Below are positions 16,966-26,396 of a stretch of 64,000 nucleotides of DNA, piece by piece. This DNA is from Mesoterricola silvestris (GTDB lineage: Bacteria; Acidobacteriota; Holophagae; Holophagales; Holophagaceae), in the NCBI RefSeq assembly GCF_030295405.1, contig NZ_AP027080.1, positions 3,146,001-3,210,000 of the forward strand. The letters are read 5' to 3'. The notes beneath the pieces are model-generated. The model was not told the origin of the DNA. It did no database searches and saw nothing but the letters and a program-made list of their open reading frames with translations. Position numbers and translations under genes: made by a program. Numbering within the stretch: the first letter of the stretch is position 1; every line of letters begins with the position of its first letter.

Positions 16966-17667
16966 CTATTTCGATCCGGCCCACTGGACCCGGGCCTCCC
17001 CCGGGCCGGTCACCACCGCCTGGACCATCCTGCGGGTGGTGGGCATTTCCAGCCTAACCTTGTCCCCGGCGGCCCCGCTGGACCGGGCCAGGGCGTCCAC
17101 CGTGACGGAAAGGGCGCCGTCCACCAGGGCGAGGCGGACCGGGTCCCCCGCGTTGATGAGGGGGATGGCCTCCACGTCGGTGCGCACCAGGATCTTCCCC
17201 TGGGCCACGGGGCCGCGCAGCCGGGAGCCCTCGGGCACCTCCCGCAGGGCCCCCGCCGGGGGGACGCCTTCGAAGTCGAAGGTTTCCAGCTGGCCAGCAT
17301 CCAGCACCGTGCGGCGCGTCTGGGGTGCCCGGAAGCGCAGCAGCCGCCCCTTCCACAGGCCCTCCATGTCCACCCGCACCATCCCCAGCGTCCGCCCACC
17401 CCCGATGGCGTTGAAGGACACGTAGAACCTGCCGGCCAGATCGGGCCGGCTCAGGTGGGCCGGTTCGAAGGACAGGGGCCCCTTGGGCGACCGGGGCAGG
17501 ATGGGCGTGGAGAGCACCCGGAAGGTGTAGGTGCCGTCCCGGCCCGCCACCTGGGCCTCGGCGTAGGCCAGGGCCTGGGCGTGGAGCTGGTCCCCCGGGG
17601 GGAGGGCGACCTCGGGCTCGGCCCCGAGGAGGGCGGCGCCCAGGAGGAATGCGGCCAGGAATCGCAT
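16966..17667 (-). CDS. flgA: Flagellar P-ring assembly chaperone FlgA
   Basis: 233 residues with a signal peptide (MRFLAAFLLGAALLGA). The C-terminal SAF-like domain shows the FlgA pattern: tandem segments LRGPVAQGKILVRTDVEAIPLI and NAGDPVRLALVDGALSVTVDA. FlgA works in the periplasm to help FlgI form the P ring. The ATG at 17667 is two bases downstream of the flgG stop. Last gene of the flgF-flgG-flgA operon; flgH/flgI would be expected just beyond but are not found here. Confidence 0.85.
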   Translation of the reverse strand: MRFLAAFLLGAALLGAEPEVALPPGDQLHAQALAYAEAQVAGRDGTYTFRVLSTPILPRSPKGPLSFEPAHLSRPDLAGRFYVSFNAIGGGRTLGMVRVDMEGLWKGRLLRFRAPQTRRTVLDAGQLETFDFEGVPPAGALREVPEGSRLRGPVAQGKILVRTDVEAIPLINAGDPVRLALVDGALSVTVDALARSSGAAGDKVRLEMPTTRRMVQAVVTGPGEARVQWAGSK

Positions 17668-17669
17668 GG

Positions 17670-18458
17670 CTAGCGCTTGAGGGCGGCCACCAGCTGCAGC
17701 ATGCTGTCGGCGGTCTGGATCGTCTTGGAATTGGCCTCGTAGGCCCGCTGGCCGATGATCATGTTCACCATCTCCTCGGCCATGTCCACGTTGGAAACCT
17801 CGAGGAAGTACTGCTGGATGGTGCCCAGGCCGGTGAGCCCGGGGGTGCCGTCGATGGCGTCGCCGCTGGCCAGGGTGGGCTGGTAGAGGTTGTGGCCCAT
17901 GGCGTTGAGGCCATTGGGGTTGATGAAATTCGAAATGGTGATCTGGCCCACCTGCTGGGGGGTGGACTGGCCGGGCTGGGTCACGGAGATGGTGCCGTCC
18001 GTGGCGATGGTGACGCTGAGGGCGTCCTGGGGGATGGTCACCTGGGGGTCCAGGGGGTTGCCGTTGGCGTTCACGATGTTGCCGTTCTGGTCCAGGCTGA
18101 AGGAGCCGTCCCGGGTGTAGGCGAAGGTCCCGTCCGGCATGGTCACCCGGAAGAAGCCCGAACCCTCGATGGCCATGTCGAACTGGCTGTTGGTGTTCTT
18201 GAGGCTGCCGGTGGTGAATTCCTTCACCATGGCCGCCAGGCGGGCCCCATGGCCGATCTGGATATTGCCCGGGTAGGTCGTGGAGGTGGAGGTGTTGGTG
18301 CCGGCCGTGTTGATGGTCTGGTACAGGAGGTCCTGGAACTCCGCGCGGGATTTCTTGAACCCGGTGGTGTTGATATTGGCCAGGTTGTTGGAGATGGTGT
18401 CCATGTTCGTCGTCTGCACGTTCATGCCGGCGGCGGCGGACCACATGGCTCTCATCAT
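17670..18458 (-). CDS. flgG: Flagellar distal rod protein FlgG
   Basis: 262 residues, the standard length. N-terminal rod motif MRAMWSAAAGMNVQTTNMDT with SNNLANINTTGFKKSRAEFQDLLYQ, central FDMAIEGSGFFRV and C-terminal VDMAEEMVNMIIGQRAYEANSKTIQTADSM core are all diagnostic of FlgG. It builds the distal part of the flagellar rod. Preceded by flgF by 25 bases. Confidence 0.95.
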   Translation of the reverse strand: MMRAMWSAAAGMNVQTTNMDTISNNLANINTTGFKKSRAEFQDLLYQTINTAGTNTSTSTTYPGNIQIGHGARLAAMVKEFTTGSLKNTNSQFDMAIEGSGFFRVTMPDGTFAYTRDGSFSLDQNGNIVNANGNPLDPQVTIPQDALSVTIATDGTISVTQPGQSTPQQVGQITISNFINPNGLNAMGHNLYQPTLASGDAIDGTPGLTGLGTIQQYFLEVSNVDMAEEMVNMIIGQRAYEANSKTIQTADSMLQLVAALKR

Positions 18459-18483
18459 GGGAGGCTCCTAGGATGGGGGGTTT

Positions 18484-19224
18484 TCAGCGCGGGGCCACAT
18501 CGGAGATGCTGCGGCTGTCCATGTCGTTGGTGATGGTGGACGCCACCTTCATGCTCATTTCGAAAAGGCGGTTCAGGCGGATCATGTCGATCATGCAGGT
18601 GGCCATGTCCACGGAACTCTGCTCCAGGGAGCCCTGCACCACCGTGGCCGTGGCGGCCTTGGCGGGGGTGCCCGCGGGGTCGAAGCGGTTGGACCCCATG
18701 CGCTGGAGGGCATCCAGGTTGGCGTAGTCCCGGATATCGATCTGGCCCCGGGCCTCGGGGCCCTGCATGACGGTGCCGTCGCCCAGGACGGTGAAGGCGG
18801 GATCGTTCACGTCCAGGCGGATGGGTTGGCCATTTTTGCCCAGCACCTGGGCCCCGTCCAGGGTCTGCAGCTCCCCGGTCTTGGACAGGCCGAAGCGCCC
18901 GTCCCGGGTGGCCTGCACCCCGGAGGGCGTCTGCACCAGGAAGAACCCGGAGCCTTCGAGGGCCAGGTCCATGTTCCGGCCCGTGGTCTTGAGGGTGCCC
19001 TGGGAGAAATCCGTGCCCCGGGAGGCCAGGACGGTGCCGTCGTTGAGGAACCCGGACAGGGGCAGCCCCGAGCCGTCGTTCACGGCCTTGTTGAACACCG
19101 CGAAAAAGCTCTTCTCGGGCTTGTAGCCCACCGTGGCGGAATTGGCCAGATTGTTCGACACCGTGTCCAGCTGGAAGGAACGGGCCTTCAGGCTTCCGGC
19201 TGCGACGTAGTATGCGGGATCCAT
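18484..19224 (-). CDS. flgF: Flagellar proximal rod protein FlgF
   Basis: 246 residues. It shares the rod-protein motifs (LDTVSNNLANSATVGYKPEK, MDLALEGSGFF, SSVDMATCMIDMIRLNRLFEMSM) but is shorter and less like FlgG, as FlgF usually is. Its N-terminus, MDPAYYVAAGSLKARSFQLD, is the FlgF type. ATG at 19224 is preceded by AGAGGTG. A sigma-54 promoter lies 27-43 bases upstream, so this gene heads the operon. Confidence 0.88.
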   Translation of the reverse strand: MDPAYYVAAGSLKARSFQLDTVSNNLANSATVGYKPEKSFFAVFNKAVNDGSGLPLSGFLNDGTVLASRGTDFSQGTLKTTGRNMDLALEGSGFFLVQTPSGVQATRDGRFGLSKTGELQTLDGAQVLGKNGQPIRLDVNDPAFTVLGDGTVMQGPEARGQIDIRDYANLDALQRMGSNRFDPAGTPAKAATATVVQGSLEQSSVDMATCMIDMIRLNRLFEMSMKVASTITNDMDSRSISDVAPR

Positions 19225-19250
19225 GGGTGGGCACCTCTGACCGGGGACGG

Positions 19251-19267
19251 TGCAGAGGTCGTGCCAG
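19251..19267 (-). promoter_or_regulatory. Sigma-54 promoter of flgF-flgG-flgA
   Basis: On the minus strand the sequence CTGGCACGACCTCTGCA matches the -24/-12 consensus TTGGCACGNNNNTTGCW with GG and GC exactly ten bases apart. Transcription would begin near 19241, just before the AGAGGTG ribosome site and ATG at 19224. It overlaps no coding sequence except the last codons of the moaE gap. Confidence 0.75.
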
Positions 19268-19270
19268 TTT

Positions 19271-19690
19271 TCACTGCCGGTTCTCGCCTTCCACCCAGGC
19301 CTTCTCCCCATCCCGGTAGTTCTCCCGCTTCCAGATGGGCACCGATTCCTTGATGCGGTCCATGATCCAGGCCACGGCCTCGAAGGCCTCCTTCCGGTGG
19401 CCGGAGGAGACGCCCACGACCACGGCGGCCTCCAGCAGGGGGACCTCGCCGGTGCGGTGGTGGATGACGCACCGGATCAGGCCGAAGCGCTCCATGGCCT
19501 CCCCGCGGATGCGGGCCAGCTCCTGCAGGGCCATGGGCGTGAAGGCCTCGTACGCCAGGAGGTCCACGCTCCGGCCCTGGTGGTTGTCCCGGGCGCAGCC
19601 CTCGAAGACCACCACGGCGCCCGCGCCCGGATCCAGGAGCTCTTCCCGGATTCCCGCCGCGTCAAGCCTCGCGTCTGTGACATCGATCAT
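19271..19690 (-). CDS. moaE: Molybdopterin synthase large (catalytic) subunit MoaE
   Basis: 139 residues. MoaE features are seen in [50 protein letters not shown] and the catalytic lysine segment [11 protein letters not shown]. With MoaD it inserts sulfur into precursor Z to make molybdopterin. No other moa gene is in the window. I prefer the ATG at 19690; a GTG at 19699 is in frame. Orphan position beside the flgF promoter. Confidence 0.9.
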   Translation of the reverse strand: MIDVTDARLDAAGIREELLDPGAGAVVVFEGCARDNHQGRSVDLLAYEAFTPMALQELARIRGEAMERFGLIRCVIHHRTGEVPLLEAAVVVGVSSGHRKEAFEAVAWIMDRIKESVPIWKRENYRDGEKAWVEGENRQ

Positions 19691-19749
19691 AGTATGCACT
19701 TCGAGCCCCCAGGAACCCCATGGTAGTCTGGCTCATAACCGAGGCCGCC

Positions 19750-21114
19750 ATGAAAAAATCGCAGGAAACCCATGTACAGCCCTCCGAGGTCTTCGACGTC
19801 CTCGGCCGCCATCTCCTCGTGGACGGCTTCCACATGGTCATGGACCTGGAGAAATCCCACGGGTCCTGGATCGTGGACGCCCGCGACGGGAAGCGCTACC
19901 TCGACTTCTACACCTTCTTCGCCACCGCGCCCCTGGGCCACAACCATCCCCGCCTGAGGGACGAAGCCTTCCAGGCCAGGCTGGGCTCCATCGCCGTGAA
20001 CAAGCCCGCCAACTCCGATATCTACACCACCGCCTACGCCGAATGGGTGGAGGCCTTCGCCACCAAGGCGGCCCCGGACTTCCTGCCCCACCTGTTCTGG
20101 ATCGACGGCGGCGCCCTGGCCGTGGAGAACGCCCTCAAGGCCGCCTTCGACTGGAAGGTGCGCAAGAACCTGGAGAAGGGCCTTCCCGAGAAGGGCTCCA
20201 AGGTCATCCACTTCAAGGAGGCCTTCCACGGGCGCTCGGGCTACACCCTCAGCCTCACCAACACCGCCGACCCGAGGAAGTACCAGTACTTCCCCAAGTT
20301 CGACTGGCCCCGCATCCCCAATCCCAAGATCACCTTCCCCCTGGACGCCGAGAACCTGGCCAAGGTCGAGCAGATGGAGAAGGTCGCCCTGGACCAGATC
20401 GAGGCCGTGATCCGGCAGGATCCCGCCGAGGTGGCCTGCCTGATCATCGAGCCCATCCAGGGCGAGGGCGGCGACAACCACTTCCGCACCGAGTTCCTGC
20501 AGGCCCTGCGCGTCCTGGCCGACCGGCACGAGTTCCTCCTGATCTTCGACGAGGTTCAGACGGGCTTCGGCGCCACCGGCAAGTGGTGGGCCCACGAGCA
20601 CCACGCCGTGCGCCCCGACATCCTCGTCTTCGGCAAGAAGACCCAGTGCTGCGGCATCGCCGCCAGCGCGCGCCTGGACGAGGTCGAGGGCGTGTTCAAG
20701 GTGCCCAGCCGCATCAACAGCACCTGGGGCGGCAACCTCGTGGACATGGTCCGCGGCACCCGCATCATCGACGTGATGGTCGAGGACCAGCTGGTGGAGC
20801 ACTGCGCCACCCAGGGCAAGCGGCTGCTCAAGGGCCTCCAGGAGATCCACGCGGAGTTCCCCGAATTCACCAGCAACCCCCGCGGCAAGGGCCTCTTCTG
20901 CGCCCTGGACATGGCCACCCCCGCCCTGCGCACCACCACGGTGTCCAAGGCCCAGGACCTGGGCATGATCATCCTCTCCACCGGCCACAACGGCCTCCGG
21001 TTCCGGCCCGCCCTCAACCTGGCCACCGAGGACCTGGACCTGGGCGTGGAGCTCCTGCAGAAGAGCATCCGCCTCGCCGTGGACGCCACCCGCCCCCACA
21101 TGGCGAAGGTCTAG
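19750..21114 (+). CDS. lat: L-lysine 6-aminotransferase (lysine epsilon-aminotransferase)
   Basis: 454 residues, class III PLP aminotransferase. The lysine-specific subgroup is recognised by [40 protein letters not shown] and FGKKTQCCG; Lys296/297 in the last motif is the PLP Schiff base. It moves the epsilon amino group of lysine to 2-oxoglutarate, giving 2-aminoadipate 6-semialdehyde. I use the ATG at 19750 (CGAGG before it) rather than one 30 bases upstream. With HglS and the D-2-hydroxyglutarate dehydrogenase nearby it supplies the first step of a lysine-to-2-oxoglutarate route. Confidence 0.9.
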   Translation: MKKSQETHVQPSEVFDVLGRHLLVDGFHMVMDLEKSHGSWIVDARDGKRYLDFYTFFATAPLGHNHPRLRDEAFQARLGSIAVNKPANSDIYTTAYAEWVEAFATKAAPDFLPHLFWIDGGALAVENALKAAFDWKVRKNLEKGLPEKGSKVIHFKEAFHGRSGYTLSLTNTADPRKYQYFPKFDWPRIPNPKITFPLDAENLAKVEQMEKVALDQIEAVIRQDPAEVACLIIEPIQGEGGDNHFRTEFLQALRVLADRHEFLLIFDEVQTGFGATGKWWAHEHHAVRPDILVFGKKTQCCGIAASARLDEVEGVFKVPSRINSTWGGNLVDMVRGTRIIDVMVEDQLVEHCATQGKRLLKGLQEIHAEFPEFTSNPRGKGLFCALDMATPALRTTTVSKAQDLGMIILSTGHNGLRFRPALNLATEDLDLGVELLQKSIRLAVDATRPHMAKV

Positions 21115-21557
21115 TGCAGGTCGAGCTCTACTGCGACGGCGCGTGTCTCGGGAACCCCGGCCCCGGCGGCTGGGGTTTCCTGCTTCGCGTGAAGACCACC
21201 GACGGCGTGAAGGAACGGGAGGGCTCCGGCGCCGAGGCCGGCACCACCAACAACAAGATGGAGCTCACCGCCGCCATCGAGGGCCTGAAGCTCCTCACCA
21301 AGCCCTGCTCCGTGGCCCTGCACAGCGACAGCCAGTACGTGGTGAAGGGCATCCAGTCCTGGATCAAGGGCTGGAAGGCCAAGGCCTGGCGCAAGGCCGA
21401 CGGCAAGCCGGTGCTCAATGTGGAACTGTGGAAGGAACTGGACGCCCTCTGCCTGAAACACCGGGTGGAGGCCCATTGGGTGAAGGGCCACGCCGGGCAT
21501 CCCGAAAACGAGCGCGTGGACCGGCTGGCTTCGGAGGCGGCGAAGGGGATCGCCTAG
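21114..21557 (+). CDS. rnhA: Ribonuclease HI
   Basis: 147 residues from a GTG that overlaps the last base of the lat stop (TAGTG). All acidic catalytic positions are in place: Asp in [14 protein letters not shown], Glu in NNKMELTAA, Asp in [11 protein letters not shown] and Asp in NERVDRLA, along with the basic handle-type segment [16 protein letters not shown]. It removes RNA from RNA-DNA hybrids. The overlap implies translational coupling with lat. Confidence 0.92.
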   Translation: MQVELYCDGACLGNPGPGGWGFLLRVKTTDGVKEREGSGAEAGTTNNKMELTAAIEGLKLLTKPCSVALHSDSQYVVKGIQSWIKGWKAKAWRKADGKPVLNVELWKELDALCLKHRVEAHWVKGHAGHPENERVDRLASEAAKGIA

Positions 21558-21626
21558 GGTGTGCCGGCAAACCCCAGGTGCCTTGAAACCGTGATGAAGG
21601 GGCCATTCCCGGTTGAGCCGATCCCG

Positions 21627-21690
21627 GTTCATCCCATGGATCGGCGTTCATCCCTGTTTCCGCAGGGCTGCCGCAGAGGTGGGTCGGAGC
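21627..21690 (+). repeat. Half copy of the 32.4-kb palindromic repeat
   Basis: This stretch aligns with the left arm of the repeat at 32341: both contain TTCATCCCA, then GTTCATCCCTGT, CCGCAGGGC and GGGTCGG in the same order and spacing. The right arm is nearly lost; a remnant GGGATAAACAGGATCC occurs near 21752. The rest of the 21558-21861 intergenic stretch contains no gene I can support. Confidence 0.65.
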
Positions 21691-21861
21691 GCATGTTGCT
21701 TGACGTCCAGGACCCAGAGGTGCCGACAACTCCCCGCGAAGTTCAAACGGGGATAAACAGGATCCAGGGGAAAAGGCAGGATAAAGAACGTCAGGTCAAA
21801 GCTGGGGCCAGATCACTTCGTGCAACCTATCGATTCATGACCTAGGGTCTGCCGGGACACG

Positions 21862-22371
21862 CTACCCGGTGATGGACTGGATCGCCAACGGCCACAGCTC
21901 CTGGGGATCCTCCGGCATGAGCCATTCGGGGTTCAGGGGCACCCGCACCCAGGCCCCCTCCTGGATCTCCTGGTCCAGCTGCCCGGCTCCCCAGCCCGCA
22001 TAGCCCAGGAAGAGCCGGAAGGTGGAGCGGGGCTCCACCAGGAGGGATTCCAGGAGGTCCTTGCGGTAGCTGATGAAATCCGTGAAGTCCAGGACCGTGT
22101 CCTCGGCCTCGGGGAGGCCCCCGCGCACCAGGATGATGCCCCGCTGGGGATCCACGGGGCCGCCCCGCCAGGCGGTGGCGTCCTCGTCCCCCGTGAAGGC
22201 CAGGCGGCTCTCCTGGCAGATCTGCTGGAGGGTCACGGGCAGGGGGCGGTTGAGGATCACGCCCATGCCGCCGGCTTCGTCGTGCTCCACCAGGAGCACC
22301 ACCGAGTGGAGGAAGTTCGGGTCCAGGAGCATTGGACTCGCCACAAGCAGACATGGGGCCAGTTGACTCAT
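21862..22371 (-). CDS. YqgE/AlgH (UPF0301) family protein
   Basis: 169 residues. Family hallmarks: ASPMLLDPNFLHSVVLLVEHD, GGMGVILNRPLP, WRGGPVDPQRGIILVRGG and FLGYAGWGAGQLDQEIQEGAW. Members are small cytosolic proteins of uncertain role; AlgH was first linked to alginate regulation in Pseudomonas. ATG at 22371; an in-frame start 12 bases upstream is possible. Divergent from the membrane protein at 22403. Confidence 0.9.
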   Translation of the reverse strand: MSQLAPCLLVASPMLLDPNFLHSVVLLVEHDEAGGMGVILNRPLPVTLQQICQESRLAFTGDEDATAWRGGPVDPQRGIILVRGGLPEAEDTVLDFTDFISYRKDLLESLLVEPRSTFRLFLGYAGWGAGQLDQEIQEGAWVRVPLNPEWLMPEDPQELWPLAIQSITG

Positions 22372-22402
22372 GCCCACGATCATAACGCGCTACCCTCAGA
22401 GA

Positions 22403-23131
22403 ATGATCAAGTCACCCAAATCCGATCTCGCCAGCTTCTCCGAGGGGATGGCCCTCCTGGCCCGGCGTCCCCTCGCTTCCCTGGCCCTGGCCGCGGCGGG
22501 CATGGTCCTGGCGGCCCTCCCGCCCCTGCTCCAGATCAAGGTGGGCCTGCCGGACGATGACGTGGTGCGCTTCGTCCTCACTTTCGCATGCCTGATACCC
22601 CTGGAGATGTACGTCATCCCCCGCTTCCTGGCCGAAGCGGACGCCAGCCGGGGGGACCGGACCCTGAACCCCCCGGCGGGGTGGGCGCACCTCTTCGAGG
22701 AGCGGTGGATGCCGGCCATGGCCGCCCGGATCCTCCTGTACGCCGGGGTCTTCCTGGGAATGGTCCTGCTCATCGTGCCGGGCCTCATGATCCTCTTCGC
22801 CTTCGGGTGGGCGCCCCTGCGGGTCCTGCTGCGGGGCGAACCGCTGCCCGTGGCGGCCCGGGGCAGCCTGCGCATGATGGTGCGGGCCTGGCGCCGGGTG
22901 ATGCTGGTCGTCCTGGCCCTGGCGGCCCTGTACCTGGCCTACATGGCCGTGCTGGCCCTGGCCCTCACGCCCATGGGGGAGGCGCCCACCCCCTGGGTGC
23001 GCCTGACGCATCCCGGCATGTGGGTGGGGAATTTCTTCGGCACCCTCCTGAACCTCTGGACCAGCACCACGGTGCTGGCGCTGTTCAGGCGGGTGGAAGG
23101 CTTCGCCGGCGAGCCGGCCCCTGGGGATTAA
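22403..23131 (+). CDS. Polytopic membrane protein of unknown function
   Basis: 242 residues with about five to six hydrophobic segments (near residues 22-42, 55-72, 105-135, 160-185 and 210-230). The segment GVFLGMVLLIVPGLMILFAFGW followed by APLRVLLRGEPLPVAARGSL resembles membrane proteins of the DUF975/glycerophosphodiesterase-membrane-domain type, but I cannot assign a family firmly. It begins 31 bases from the divergent YqgE gene. Confidence 0.7.
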   Translation: MIKSPKSDLASFSEGMALLARRPLASLALAAAGMVLAALPPLLQIKVGLPDDDVVRFVLTFACLIPLEMYVIPRFLAEADASRGDRTLNPPAGWAHLFEERWMPAMAARILLYAGVFLGMVLLIVPGLMILFAFGWAPLRVLLRGEPLPVAARGSLRMMVRAWRRVMLVVLALAALYLAYMAVLALALTPMGEAPTPWVRLTHPGMWVGNFFGTLLNLWTSTTVLALFRRVEGFAGEPAPGD

Positions 23132-23217
23132 TCACTGATTCCATTACCCATGGCCGATTTTTGACATTGAATCCGGGTCGCAGGGAGCCATACTCCTGGC
23201 AACGCCCCGGATGCCCC

Positions 23218-25233
<2,016 letters not shown>

Positions 25234-25238
25234 CCGGC

Positions 25239-26396
25239 CTACTTGAGGGCTTCCGCCCCCCCGAAGACCCGCGCGGGGCTCAGTTCCTCCAGGACGGCGG
25301 CGTCGCCTTCCCGCAGGCTGTCCGTAGCCAGGCGCGCCACCAGTGCGCCCACGCCGGGACCCAGCATGTAGCCCTGGCCGCACATGCCGATGGCGTCGAT
25401 GTAGCCCTCAAGCCCCGCGGAACGGCCCACCAGCGGCGCGCCGTCGGGGGTCATGGGGTAGAGGCCGCGCCAGGTGCGGCGGACCTTCAGGTTGCCCAGC
25501 TTGGGCATGAGGTCCACCATGCGCCGGGCGATCATCGGCAGGTAGGCGCTGGTCTCCCGGCGGTCGGAGCCCACCGCGGGCGGGTTCGGCGTGATGCAGA
25601 AGACCACCTGGCCGGGCTTGTGCTGGTAGAAGTAGAAGTTCTCGGAGCCGGGGGCGGGGCGGATATCCACCACCATGGGATCCAGGAAGGGGGCCACGGC
25701 CTCGCTGATGCCCGCCTCGTGGCAGTCCGGCACCACCGGGGCGTCGAGGCCCCCGGCCTGGGCCACGGCGCGGGCCCAGGGGCCCGCCGCGTTCACGACG
25801 CACGCGGTGGCGTAGCCGCCCTTGTCGGTGCGCACGCCCACGACCTTGCCCTTGCGCCGCATGATGCTGGTGACCCGCTCGTTGAAGCGGCAGTCCACCC
25901 CCAGCTCCACCGCGCGGCGGTGGAAGCCCAGGCAGCTTCGCATGGGGGAGGCCGAGCCGTCCTCGGGGGAGAAGGTCCCGCCCAGGAGGCCTTCCCGGCG
26001 CAGGCCCGGGGCCACCTCCAGCAGCTCGTCCCGGTCCTTCCACTCGATGTTGAGGCCGGCCTTCTTCTGCAGCACCAGGAGGTTCTTCAGCAGCTTCTCC
26101 TCGTGCTCGCGGTAGGCCACGAAGGCGTAGCCGCCCCGGGCCCACTCGATGTCCCAGCCGTGCTCCTCCTTCCAGTGCCCGAAGGTCTCCAGGCTGTCCA
26201 GGCAGAGGCGGATCTTGGCGGGGGCGGAGTGCGTGGCGCGGATGCCGCCGATGGCGCACTTGTTGCTGCCCTGGCCCGGGGAGGCGAACTGGTCCAGGCA
26301 GAGCACCTTCAGGCCCTTTTCCGCCAGATACATGGCCGTGGGCATGCCGACGCTGCCCGCGCCGATGACGATGACATCGTAGACGGCGGTGCTCAT
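25239..26396 (-). CDS. FAD-dependent amino-acid dehydrogenase, DAO-type subunit
   Basis: 385 residues of the D-amino-acid oxidase/sarcosine oxidase beta superfamily. The FAD loop is VIVIGAGSVGMPTAMYLAEKG at the N-terminus, and the C-terminal GLYPMTPDGAPLVGR and GMCGQGYMLGPGVG segments are typical. Such subunits oxidise the C-N bond of secondary or D-amino acids (proline, hydroxyproline, sarcosine, opines) and pass electrons to a partner. Its ATG overlaps the stop of the 711-residue iron-sulfur/flavin gene, which is the likely partner. The substrate is not evident. Confidence 0.82.
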   Translation of the reverse strand: MSTAVYDVIVIGAGSVGMPTAMYLAEKGLKVLCLDQFASPGQGSNKCAIGGIRATHSAPAKIRLCLDSLETFGHWKEEHGWDIEWARGGYAFVAYREHEEKLLKNLLVLQKKAGLNIEWKDRDELLEVAPGLRREGLLGGTFSPEDGSASPMRSCLGFHRRAVELGVDCRFNERVTSIMRRKGKVVGVRTDKGGYATACVVNAAGPWARAVAQAGGLDAPVVPDCHEAGISEAVAPFLDPMVVDIRPAPGSENFYFYQHKPGQVVFCITPNPPAVGSDRRETSAYLPMIARRMVDLMPKLGNLKVRRTWRGLYPMTPDGAPLVGRSAGLEGYIDAIGMCGQGYMLGPGVGALVARLATDSLREGDAAVLEELSPARVFGGAEALK

